A stretch of 64,000 nt of DNA. Origin: VAZQ01 sp963702695 (lineage in GTDB: Bacteria > Pseudomonadota > Alphaproteobacteria > Rhizobiales > Xanthobacteraceae). The DNA lies in the NCBI GenBank assembly GCA_963702695.1, contig CAVPDS010000032.1, forward strand, positions 1 to 64,000, given 5' to 3'. Position numbers and translations under genes: made by a program. Positions 1-6,752 of this stretch are shown here, in pieces (positions within the stretch are counted from its first letter, which is position 1; each line of letters starts with the position of its first letter). The notes beneath the pieces were generated by a model, which saw nothing but the letters and a program-made list of their open reading frames with translations, did no database searches and had not been told where the DNA came from.

Positions 1-661
1 GACAAACGATCGCCGGATCGGTCTTGGCGAGTCCGTCGTCGATCAGCTTGGAGAGGATGTGCTCGGGGTCGTTCGATTGCGTGCTGATGGTGACGAACAG
101 CGGCTCCTCGCGGGCGCCGAACGAGGTATCGAGCACGTCGTAGAGATCGCGATTTTTCGCCTGCGCCAGCTCGTCGTAGATCACCAGGCTCGGAAGATAT
201 CCGTGCTTGGTTCCGGCTTCCGCCGAGATGGCGCGGTAGATCGATCCGGTCGGGCCAGCGATCATGGTCTTGGTCGATGGGATCACCTCGACCATGGCGA
301 GCAGCTCGGGCTCTTGCTCGACGATCTGGCGGGCGAACTTGAACACGATCGCGGCTTGGTCGCGGTCGTTCGCCGCGGAATAGATTTCACCGTTCGGGAT
401 CGATTCCGGCCCGATCAGATGCGCCAGCGCCAGCGTCGCGATCAGCGCCGTCTTGCCGTTCTTCCTGGCGATCGACAGGATCGCCCGCCGCACCACCCGG
501 CGCCCCATCCGGTGGGGTTCGTAGATGTCCCGGATGAACCTCTTCTGCCACGGCGCCAGCTTGAACCGCTTCCCCTGTCCCATCCCGCTCGGGACCGTCA
601 GGGTTTCGATAAACTTGATAACGCGCGCGGCGCGCCGCTTTCCGGCCAGCGTCCGCTTCAC
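1..661 (-). CDS. Phage terminase large subunit (5' part, truncated by window edge)
   Basis: ATPase motor of DNA packaging. The reading frame opens with GTG at 661 and is still open at the window edge. The N-terminal stretch AARVIKFIETLTVPSG, then APWQKRFIRDIY, matches the start of Terminase_1-type large subunits. A Walker A-like segment, SIARKNGKTALIA, follows at about residue 60, then a probable Walker B region (SLVIYDELAQ) and STQS. It overlaps the small-subunit frame by about 275 bases, far more than the usual few, so either the GTG start or the small-subunit stop has been disturbed by an indel. The family call is firm; the exact start is not. Confidence 0.85.
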   Translation of the reverse strand, partial: MKRTLAGKRRAARVIKFIETLTVPSGMGQGKRFKLAPWQKRFIRDIYEPHRMGRRVVRRAILSIARKNGKTALIATLALAHLIGPESIPNGEIYSAANDRDQAAIVFKFARQIVEQEPELLAMVEVIPSTKTMIAGPTGSIYRAISAEAGTKHGYLPSLVIYDELAQAKNRDLYDVLDTSFGAREEPLFVTISTQSNDPEHILSKLIDDGLAKTDPAIVC

Positions 662-1163
662 TTGCGCCGAGGCCGCCGATGAGGCCGGCGAACTTCGACT
701 TGGCACTGCCGTCGGGAGCCCCGGAGGCAATACGAGCCCGGGCGGCTGGGGTGAATCCAAACTCGATGGCATATCGGAGCATGTCGCTGGCGGCTTTGTT
801 GGCGGTGCCCACCAACGGGTTCTGAATCGCGTTGCCGCCGGTGGTCTTGATCATCAAGCCGTTGGTGAGCAGATCGCGCTCGGCCATTTTCGCAAGTGAT
901 GCTTCGGCGGTGACCCAGCGCGCGTAGGCCTGGCAGTACGCGGCGAGCGGGTTCTCGTCGACCAGCGTCAGCAAGCCCAGGTGATAGAGGCCGGTGGCGA
1001 TGCGGCGCCACTCCTCCTTGGCGACCGGCATCAGAAACGCCGGCGGCTCGGGAATGTCGGGCGCGGCCTCATAGTCGGGCTCGCGCTCGGGCCGCAGCGC
1101 CTGGTGCCCGGGATTGCCGCGCAGCACTTTCAGATGCGTCGGGATCGGCTTGCGGCCACGCAT
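387..1163 (-). CDS. Phage terminase small subunit, P27 family (abnormally long 3' end)
   Basis: DNA-recognition subunit of the packaging terminase. The N-terminus MRGRKPIPTHLKVLRGNPG is the hallmark of P27-type TerS, and the conserved helical region continues to KSKFAGLIGG at about residue 165, where relatives usually stop. Here the frame continues another 90 or so Arg/Gly-rich residues to 387 because it is reading the terL sequence out of frame. A lost stop or a one-base indel near 670-690 is the likely cause. The ATG at 1163 overlaps the stop of the upstream methyltransferase gene (TGATG), implying translational coupling. Confidence 0.8.
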   Translation of the reverse strand: MRGRKPIPTHLKVLRGNPGHQALRPEREPDYEAAPDIPEPPAFLMPVAKEEWRRIATGLYHLGLLTLVDENPLAAYCQAYARWVTAEASLAKMAERDLLTNGLMIKTTGGNAIQNPLVGTANKAASDMLRYAIEFGFTPAARARIASGAPDGSAKSKFAGLIGGLGASEADAGRKAARRARYQVYRNPDGPERDGTGEAVQAGAVAEEVHPGHLRTPPDGAPGGAAGDPVDRQEERQDGADRDAGAGASDRAGIDPER

Positions 1164-2425
1164 CACACAGTCTCCGTTGCAGCGACGGCGGGCTTTGCCC
1201 GCTCGGCCGCGACCGCCGCGAAGCTGCGGCCATCGGCGTGCGTCGCCTGCGCGCCGGTGAAATTCTGCCAACGCAGCACCGCGACGTCGACGTAAGTTGG
1301 ATCGATCTCGATGGCGTGACACGCGCGGCCGGTCATCTCGGCCGCGATGATCGTGGTGCCCGAGCCGACAAACGGATCGTAAACCGCCTGGCCGGGCGAG
1401 GAGTTGTTCTCGATCGGGCGCTTCATGCACTCGACCGGCTTCTGCGTGCCGTGGCCATGCCCGCTGTCCTCGCGTGCCGGGATCTGCCACAGCGTCGTCT
1501 GGCTGCGATCGCCAAGCCAATGCCCGCCGGCGCCCTTGCGCACCGCGTACCAGCACGGCTCGTGCTGCCAGTGATAGTCGCCGCGCGAGAGCGCAAACCG
1601 ATCCTTGGCCCACACGATCTGCGCGCGCACCTCGAAGCCGGCGGCTTCCAGCGAGGCCTGCACCGTGCTCGCGTGCTTGCCGGCGTGCCAGCAGTACGCG
1701 ACGTCGCCTGGAAACAGCGCCCAGGCCTCGCGCCAGTCGGCGCGGTCGTCGTTGGCGACCTTGCCCAGCTTGCCGCGGTTCTTGTTGACGTCGGCATAGG
1801 CGCGCCACTTCGGATCGTAGGCCACGCCGTACGGCGGATCGGTGACCATCAGCTGCGGCCGCACCGCGCCCAGGCACATGGCTACGTCAGTTTTGGACGT
1901 CGCATCGCCGCACAGCAGGCGGTGGCGGCCGAGCGTCCAGACGTCGCCCGGGCGCGTCACCGGTACCGCCGGCGCGTCCGGCGCCGCGTCGGGATCGGTC
2001 AGCCCGGGATTGCCCGATGCGTTGAGCGCCGACAGCTCGCGCTCGGAAAACCCCATCAGCGGCAGCTCGAACCCCATCGTCATGAGGTCGGCCATCTCGA
2101 TCCGCAGCAGCTCCTCGTTCCAGCCGGCGTTGAGCCCGAGCTTGTTGTCGGCGATCAGGTAGGCGCGCTTCTGCGCTTCCGACCAGCCGCGAGCCACCAT
2201 CACCGGCACCGCATCGAGGCCCAACCGGGCGGCAGCCAGCACTCTCCCGTGCCCAGCGATGATCGTCCCGGCCTCATCGACCAGGATCGGCATGGTCCAA
2301 CCCCACTCGCGGATCGAGGCGGCGATCTGCGCGATCTGCGCGTCCGAATGCGTGCGCGCGTTGCGCGCGCTCGGGATCAGCGCCGCCAGGGGCCGCCGCT
2401 CGACCTGGTCCGCCGGCCATTCCAT
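1163..2425 (-). CDS. ParB-like nuclease domain fused to DNA methyltransferase
   Basis: Phage-encoded DNA methyltransferase of about 420 residues. Residues about 10-110 form a ParB/Sulfiredoxin-like domain (RPLAALIPSARNARTHSDAQ, then GTIIAGHGRVLAAARLG). The C-terminal part is an N6-adenine/N4-cytosine methyltransferase with the DPPY motif (VTDPPYGVAYD) before the SAM-binding motif (DPFVGSGTT), that is, the beta-class order. The start at 2425 (MEWPADQVERRPLAAL) is chosen because this is where homology begins; the frame upstream is low-complexity. The gene sits just upstream of terS and probably modifies phage DNA against host restriction or acts in regulation. The target sequence cannot be read from the protein. 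Confidence 0.88.
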   Translation of the reverse strand: MEWPADQVERRPLAALIPSARNARTHSDAQIAQIAASIREWGWTMPILVDEAGTIIAGHGRVLAAARLGLDAVPVMVARGWSEAQKRAYLIADNKLGLNAGWNEELLRIEMADLMTMGFELPLMGFSERELSALNASGNPGLTDPDAAPDAPAVPVTRPGDVWTLGRHRLLCGDATSKTDVAMCLGAVRPQLMVTDPPYGVAYDPKWRAYADVNKNRGKLGKVANDDRADWREAWALFPGDVAYCWHAGKHASTVQASLEAAGFEVRAQIVWAKDRFALSRGDYHWQHEPCWYAVRKGAGGHWLGDRSQTTLWQIPAREDSGHGHGTQKPVECMKRPIENNSSPGQAVYDPFVGSGTTIIAAEMTGRACHAIEIDPTYVDVAVLRWQNFTGAQATHADGRSFAAVAAERAKPAVAATETV

Positions 2426-2556
2426 TGCTGTCTCCAGCCCAAAAGAGCCATGGCATTGCTCTGAAACAACTCGATGTTCGAGCAGCTCCGAGCGATGTGC
2501 CGGGGGTGTTGGCGCGGGCAATCCTGCCCGGCCCAGACTCCCGAAGGAGCCACACG

Positions 2557-2833
2557 ATGTCGACCAAGAAGACGACCACCGCCCAGCAAGGCGAAGGCGG
2601 CCAAGAAGCCGGCCAGCAAGAAGACCGCGAAGCCCGCGGCGGCGGCCAAGGACAACAAGACCACCGCGCTGATCGCGATGCTCACCAAGGGCGCCACCGC
2701 CGAGCACATGGCCAAGACGCTCGGCTGGCTGCCGCACACCCTGCGCGCCGCGCTGAGCCGGCTGAAGACCAAGGAAGGGCTCAAGATCGAGCGCGAGCGG
2801 GTCGACGGCACCACGAGCTACCGCATCGCCTAA
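2557..2833 (+). CDS. DUF3489-type protein, frameshifted near 2583
   Basis: Small basic protein with a Lys/Ala-rich N-terminus (SKAKAAKKPASKKTAKPA) and a C-terminal winged-helix-like DUF3489 region (KTTALIAMLTKGATAEHM ... GWLPHTLRAALSRL ... TTSYRIA, stop at 2831-2833). The natural start, ATG at 2557 (MSTKKTTTA), is one frame off the conserved body. Removing one C from the GCCCAGC at about 2581-2587 would join them into a normal protein of about 91 residues. This is one of the few plus-strand genes in the left part of the prophage and has its own terminator. Its function is unknown; DNA binding is inferred from the basic tail and the helix-turn-helix look. Confidence 0.7.
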
Positions 2834-2857
2834 ACTTCCGGGGTTTGCCCGGGAACG

Positions 2858-2887
2858 CCCTCGCGCCCTGCGGCGCGGGGGCTTTTT
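2858..2887 (+). terminator. Rho-independent terminator
   Basis: A 10-bp GC-rich stem (CCCTCGCGCC paired with GGCGCGGGGG) with a 4-base loop is followed by C and five T. It lies 25 bases after the DUF3489 stop and faces the same way. The stretch from here to the next gene at 3214 holds no gene that I can support, only the palindrome at 3179-3204. Confidence 0.8.
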
Positions 2888-3178
2888 CGTTGTGGCGGGC
2901 TCTCGCCCACCCTGCCTTCTCCAGCGGTTGGGCTGGCTGGGCGATTGATAGAAGTTGCGATCCGTCAACTCGACCGAACACCGCGCGAGCCATGGCCGCG
3001 CGCCGCACCCCCCCGGTTCGAATTTCTCGGAATAACGCGTGAAAGGAGGCCGGGCGCTCCGCGCGCCTCGGCGAAGTTTTTTAGAAGGGCCCCCCCGCCG
3101 GGAGGCACCCGCGCGCTCCGTGCGCGACCCTCGACATCTTGCGAAAAATACTAGCTCTAAAGATCAAATCTGTCCCAT

Positions 3179-3204
3179 CGTAAAGTGTCCTCGGACACTT
3201 TACG
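3179..3204. promoter_or_regulatory. Perfect 12-bp inverted repeat (operator or terminator-like)
   Basis: CGTAAAGTGTCC and its exact complement GGACACTTTACG are separated by only two bases, in an AT-richer island within a GC-rich gap. It lies 10 bases past the 3' end of the DUF6362 gene (stop at 3214). With a 2-base loop and no adjacent T-run it is more like a binding site for a dimeric protein than an intrinsic terminator. Confidence 0.5.
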
Positions 3205-3213
3205 CATTTGTAC

Positions 3214-3657
3214 TCACAGTTGCTCTGCTTGTGCTCTCGCAACGATGAACTGGCGTGACCGCTTGCTCGAGACCTTACGTCCACTGAGACGCAACACGAT
3301 CACGCTCAGCGCGTATTGCCAGTGCTGATGAGCAGCCGAGCGCGCGAGCCCAACCTTCCAGCAGATCGCCTTCCAGGGCTCGCCAGCGGCTCGCAACCAA
3401 ACGATCTTGGCGTCGATCGGCTCAAGCCAATGCAGCCAACCAAGTGCTTCCTCCATCTGACGGATGGCATCCGACGACGGCGGCGGCAGCCTCATCGGCT
3501 CAGACTGCTGACCGACACGATCGGCAAACTCCACAACCATCTTTGGCCACGTGTTGAAGTAACCCGGGACACGGACCTCAGGCAGCCGCTTCATCACCCC
3601 GGCGGCTTCGACGAAGCGCTCTTCGACCAACGAGGGCGTCCAGTGCATCTCAGCCAT
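3214..3657 (-). CDS. DUF6362 phage protein
   Basis: A 147-residue protein of a phage family whose function I do not know. The body WTPSLVEERFVEAAGVMKRLP, with EALGWLHWLEP and later IVWLRAAGEPWKAICWKVGLARSAAHQHW, is typical, and the last part resembles a sigma-70 region-4-like helix-turn-helix, so a transcriptional role is possible. The start at 3657 is preceded by GGAG and overlaps the stop of the upstream small gene by 8 bases. It is the last gene of the ruvC-like/TSCPD/DUF6378 mini-operon. Confidence 0.75.
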   Translation of the reverse strand: MAEMHWTPSLVEERFVEAAGVMKRLPEVRVPGYFNTWPKMVVEFADRVGQQSEPMRLPPPSSDAIRQMEEALGWLHWLEPIDAKIVWLRAAGEPWKAICWKVGLARSAAHQHWQYALSVIVLRLSGRKVSSKRSRQFIVARAQAEQL

Positions 3658-3847
3658 TGCTCGTCTCCGTCCTTCCAAACTTGCCATAGAGTTTCTCGCC
3701 GAGCTGGCGGATGAACTCCCGCTCGGGCCATGTGAGCCGTTGATCGTCGACGGAGACCGCGAGCAGACCCTGCTCGCGCCAGCCCTCACACTTGACCCTC
3801 TCGGGTGGCCGCCGCTCGCCGCCATAACCAGGTGGCGCCCACCTCAT
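3650..3847 (-). CDS. Small conserved phage protein, function unknown
   Basis: A 65-residue protein beginning MRWAPPGYGGERRPPERVKCEGW and ending in a charged helix (LTWPEREFIRQLGEKLYGKFGR). I do not recognise a named domain. It is supported by its position: its ATG at 3847 overlaps the stop of the DUF6378 gene in an ATGA, and its stop overlaps the start of the DUF6362 gene. Such two-sided coupling is typical of real phage genes. Confidence 0.6.
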   Translation of the reverse strand: MRWAPPGYGGERRPPERVKCEGWREQGLLAVSVDDQRLTWPEREFIRQLGEKLYGKFGRTETSNG

Positions 3848-4101
3848 CGCGTCACCTCCGGCAGCAAGGCGGCGTAGCCAATCACGTCCTGTGCGCTGTC
3901 GCGGTGCTTTGGATCGTGCGCGAGGCGCGCGATCTTGAGATCGATCATGCACAGCACGACCTGCGCCGGCGTCACCGGGTGGCCGAGCGTCAACGACCAG
4001 CGCGCCGCAACCGTGGACATGGACGCTGCCGCGTCGCCGTAGGCTGCTCCCCGCGCGGCTATGATTGCGGCTGCGTCTTGCAGCATCTCTTCGGAGGTCA
4101 T
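3844..4101 (-). CDS. DUF6378 phage protein
   Basis: An 85-residue helical protein. The pattern RGAAYGDAAASMSTVAARWSL, then VVLCMIDLKIARLAHDPKHRDS and DVIGYAALL, is the signature of DUF6378 proteins (related in look to MazG/dUTPase-type helical phage proteins). Its role is unknown; nucleotide metabolism is a guess from the resemblance and from the neighbouring TSCPD gene. It overlaps the TSCPD gene upstream (ATGA at 4098-4101) and the small gene downstream. Confidence 0.75.
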   Translation of the reverse strand: MTSEEMLQDAAAIIAARGAAYGDAAASMSTVAARWSLTLGHPVTPAQVVLCMIDLKIARLAHDPKHRDSAQDVIGYAALLPEVTR

Positions 4102-4439
4102 GTGCTTGCCTCCGGGGCGGACCGTTCTGGGATTGTACTTGCTGCCGCGACCAGATCGATGACAGCGCCGATGACGGAGGCCGGCTCTGCAGTGCCGAGC
4201 CTCCCCATGCTCGTCGCCAGATCCTGCGGCTCAACACCATGCTGAATCAGGCAGGAGACAACGACGCAGGCGTCGGCCAGAAGCGCGTCCAGGTTGGACC
4301 CGCTGCGCGCGCCGTGTGTGAACACCTCGCCCGGCCGGCCATCCGGATAGAATCCGATCGTGACCATGAAACGCGTGCCGCTGTGCTCGAGCATGACTGT
4401 CTCAGCAGCGCGGCGGTCCGGGAGACGCGTCCGCGTCAT
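4098..4439 (-). CDS. Stand-alone TSCPD-domain protein (ribonucleotide reductase-like)
   Basis: A 113-residue protein beginning MTRTRLPDRRAAET. The pattern RFMVTIGFYPDGRPGEVFTHG, then a run of small helices with DACVVVSCLIQHG, matches the TSCPD domain found at the C-terminus of B12-dependent ribonucleotide reductases and as a free protein in phages. No catalytic reductase domain is attached, so its function is unknown. The start at 4439 is preferred over the ATG at 4469 because it forms an ATGA overlap with the stop of the RuvC-like gene. Confidence 0.72.
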   Translation of the reverse strand: MTRTRLPDRRAAETVMLEHSGTRFMVTIGFYPDGRPGEVFTHGARSGSNLDALLADACVVVSCLIQHGVEPQDLATSMGRLGTAEPASVIGAVIDLVAAASTIPERSAPEAST

Positions 4440-4972
4440 CGCACGCCCCCTGTGGTCGAAATCGCCCAAAGAAGAATGGCAAGCGCGTCGGCCTCGTTGT
4501 CGTCGGTGGGGTTGAACCCGCGGGCGCGGACGGCGGCGATCACGGCTTGCTTGTCGGCATTGCCCTTCCCGGCGATGAACCGCTTGATCGTGCCCACGGG
4601 GACACCCTGGTAGGCGATTTCGTGGTGATCACACCAGGCCGTCAAGATCGCGAGCCAACCGCCGAACGCATGGGCAGCGTCGACACCGGCATGACGACGA
4701 ACCTGTTCGTATACGACCAGGTCGACGCCGCCAGCCTGGTTCTTAATCTCGGTGAGCCAACGCTTGAAGCGGAGGAATCTCATACCGCCGCTTTGCCAAC
4801 GGTCAAGCCGGAACTCGGCCGTACCGCTGGTGATGGCGCCATCTCGGGTCCGCAACGCGAAGCCCGCGGTGGTCCCCAGATCGAGGGCGAGGATGGCCGA
4901 CGGGCTGTGATCGCACGATCGTATAGCCGGGTTTGAATTCGGCGTCGCCGGCAGGTTAGTGGAGATGTTCAC
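4436..4972 (-). CDS. RuvC-like Holliday-junction resolvase (phage type)
   Basis: A 178-residue RNase H-fold nuclease. The first acidic strand is visible as AILALDLGTTAGFAL, the second as VDLVVYEQVRRHAG, and the C-terminal acidic pair as DDNEADALAILLW, which is the expected D-E-D-D layout. Phage RuvC-like enzymes resolve branched DNA before packaging. It is the first gene of a five-gene coupled set and its promoter must lie in the repeat-rich gap to the right (4973-5600), where a short palindrome at 5026 and the 197-bp repeats lie. Confidence 0.8.
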   Translation of the reverse strand: MNISTNLPATPNSNPAIRSCDHSPSAILALDLGTTAGFALRTRDGAITSGTAEFRLDRWQSGGMRFLRFKRWLTEIKNQAGGVDLVVYEQVRRHAGVDAAHAFGGWLAILTAWCDHHEIAYQGVPVGTIKRFIAGKGNADKQAVIAAVRARGFNPTDDNEADALAILLWAISTTGGVR

Positions 4973-5025
4973 AACGAAGGCTCACACAAAGTGGGCCTTC
5001 GGCTTCGGTCAACAATGACTGTATG

Positions 5026-5038
5026 AGAACTGAGTTCT
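5026..5038. promoter_or_regulatory. AGAACT-G-AGTTCT palindrome upstream of the RuvC-like gene
   Basis: A perfect 6+1+6 dyad 54 bases upstream of the RuvC-like start. The size and place fit an operator for a dimeric phage regulator. It contains GAAC/GTTC half-sites but not the GTTC-N7-GTTC spacing of the LexA box at 18383, so LexA binding is not claimed. Confidence 0.35.
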
Positions 5039-5094
5039 GCCGATCAAGCAAAAACGAACTCGCCCGAGAAAATTCTAAAAGCGGAACTGGCAAA

Positions 5095-5469
5095 TGTCAC
5101 CACTGTCACCTGTCACCGATGGGGTCCTAAACACTCTCCATAGGAGAGAGGTCTTTTTACTCACTCTCCTATGGGTATCTTTTGTAACAGGTGGTGCAGG
5201 TGGTGACAGTGGTGACACGCTTGTTATTGCTGCAGTTTTTCTGTCATCACTTTGTCACCACGTCACACCCTGCCGCCTGGGTCGCTGCGTTTGTCACCAC
5301 TGTCACCAGTCACCGCCAGGGTCCTAAACATATCCCATAGGAGAGAGGTCTTTTTGCTCACACTCCTATAGGCATATTTCATAATAGGTGGTGCAGGTGG
5401 TGACAGTGGTGACGCGTTTGATTTTGATTGGTTTTTTCTGTCACCACCTTGTCACCACGTCACCACCTC
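5095..5469. repeat. Two tandem copies of a 197-bp-period element rich in GTCACC motifs (candidate replication origin)
   Basis: Copy 1 begins at 5095 and copy 2 at 5292. Landmarks keep exactly 197 bases: GTCCTAAACA at 5124/5321, the GGTGGTGCAGG block at 5189/5386, and the CTGTCA block at 5241/5438. Each copy opens with TGTCACCACTGTCACC and carries its reverse complement GGTGACAGTGGTGACA about 107 bases later (last base differs in copy 2). Counting both strands there are about 16 GTCACC-like motifs. Each copy also holds a hairpin around an oligo-T loop. No coding frame explains the pattern. An iteron-type phage origin or a large operator array are the leading ideas. Confidence 0.75.
5139..5173. 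repeat. Hairpin with oligo-T loop inside repeat copy 1
   Basis: CATAGGAGAG and CTCTCCTATG are perfect 10-bp arms around a 15-base loop containing TTTTT. The second repeat copy has the equivalent structure at 5337-5369 (ATAGGAG / CTCCTAT), with the same oligo-T loop although flanking bases differ. Conservation of the stem in both copies suggests it matters. Confidence 0.6.
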
Positions 5470-5600
5470 CCATGAGCGGGCACTGGCTCGGGGATTGATG
5501 TCTGCTTCTAGGCCAATCCGGATGCGCGAGGAATTTGCGTTCTGGCAACTACGGCGCGAATGACCCCGAACCGGACTCCACGGAATGTCGCCCCGGTGCT

Positions 5601-6584
5601 TTAGCTCTTTAGCCCCGCGACCCGCGCGACATCGAACCATCGCGCAACTTCATCGCGCAAATAACGCCCGAATGCGTCGGGGCTCTCACCGAATGGATCA
5701 AACCCCTGCTTTTTCAGTGCGTCGATGGTTGCCGGCGCGCGCATGGCCTTCCCGGCAGCGTCGGCGATTTTTTCGATCGCCATTTGCGGCGTACCCGCAG
5801 GTGCTATCAGGCCGAACCATAAACTCGTATCGAAGTTGGGCATTCCGGATTCGGCCATCGACGGCACGTTCGGCAATGCCTCGGCACGCCGGCTTGCTGC
5901 CGTCGCAATTGCCCTGAGGTTGCCCGTAGCGATCTGCCCGACCACGGTAGAAGCGGGCGAGAAAAACATCGTAACGCGCCCCGCAAGGAGGTCGGTTACC
6001 GCTTGGGGGCTTCCCGGATAGGGAACGTGAATCAGCTTGATCCCGGCACGTTGCGCAAAGAGTTCGGCTGCCATGTGTGGGAGGCTGCCGACGCCAGCAT
6101 TGGCGCAGAAAATCTCACCCGGCTTTGACTTGGCCAGCGCGATCAGGTCGACGACGCTGTGCAAGTTCGACTGAGGATTGACCACGAGAACGATTGCGCC
6201 GCTGGCGAGGAGCGAGACCGGTTCAAAGTCCCTGACGAGATCGATCGATGGATGGGATTTCATCGCTTCGCTGGTAACCGTTGACAACGTCACCAGGAAG
6301 AGCGTGTAGCCGTCCTTGGGGGCGCGGGCGACATATTCGGCGGCCAAGCTGGAGCCCGCGCCCGGCTTGTTCTCGACGATGATTTTTTGGCTGAGGATAT
6401 CCGCCGCGATGTTGCCGAAAGCACGCGCTGTGATGTCCGCCGCCGTTCCTGGCGTGAAGCCTACAATGAGGCGGATTGGACGTGATGGATAGGTTTCTTG
6501 CCCGATTGAAGTCTCACTTAATAAGGACGGTAGCGCGGCAGCGCCGGTGATCAGCTTTAGAAATCTGCGTCGCTGAATTTTCAT
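5601..6584 (-). CDS. Bug-family (TctC) periplasmic solute-binding protein inside the prophage
   Basis: A 327-residue tripartite tricarboxylate transporter-type binding protein. The N-terminus has a twin-arginine-like signal (QRRRFLKLITGAAALPSLLS). The mature part begins with the family's YPSRPIRLIVGFTPGTAADITAR and contains the ligand-loop block VENKPGAGSSLAAEYVARAPKDGYTL and the LPHMAAELFAQRAG segment. The gene is intact and full length. It lies between the primase and resolvase genes, is read with them, and has no tctA/tctB partner nearby. That position is odd for a host metabolic gene and suggests a moron or an insertion into the prophage. The ligand is unknown. Confidence 0.9.
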   Translation of the reverse strand: MKIQRRRFLKLITGAAALPSLLSETSIGQETYPSRPIRLIVGFTPGTAADITARAFGNIAADILSQKIIVENKPGAGSSLAAEYVARAPKDGYTLFLVTLSTVTSEAMKSHPSIDLVRDFEPVSLLASGAIVLVVNPQSNLHSVVDLIALAKSKPGEIFCANAGVGSLPHMAAELFAQRAGIKLIHVPYPGSPQAVTDLLAGRVTMFFSPASTVVGQIATGNLRAIATAASRRAEALPNVPSMAESGMPNFDTSLWFGLIAPAGTPQMAIEKIADAAGKAMRAPATIDALKKQGFDPFGESPDAFGRYLRDEVARWFDVARVAGLKS

Positions 6585-6752
6585 TATGGTTCCCTCCCGC
6601 CGAGTGCACGAAATTCTACAATCCGTTTCCGTCGAAGGGAAGAGAGTGTCCGCGCCTGGCCCTGAGCGTCAGGCCTTACGGCAAGGGCTAACTATCGCTT
6701 TCAGCCTACAGCGGACTCACCTGGCACAGAACGCCGAACGTAGACTGGCCAA

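Noticed and set aside
59..682. Plus-strand gene opposite the terminase
   Set aside because: Composition and lack of homology show it is the antisense shadow of terL.
5026..5038. Second LexA box
   Set aside because: The AGAACT/AGTTCT dyad does not have the direct GTTC-N7-GTTC spacing.
5095..5469. CRISPR array
   Set aside because: The repeats are two long imperfect copies with motifs on both strands, not many short identical repeats with unique spacers; no cas genes.
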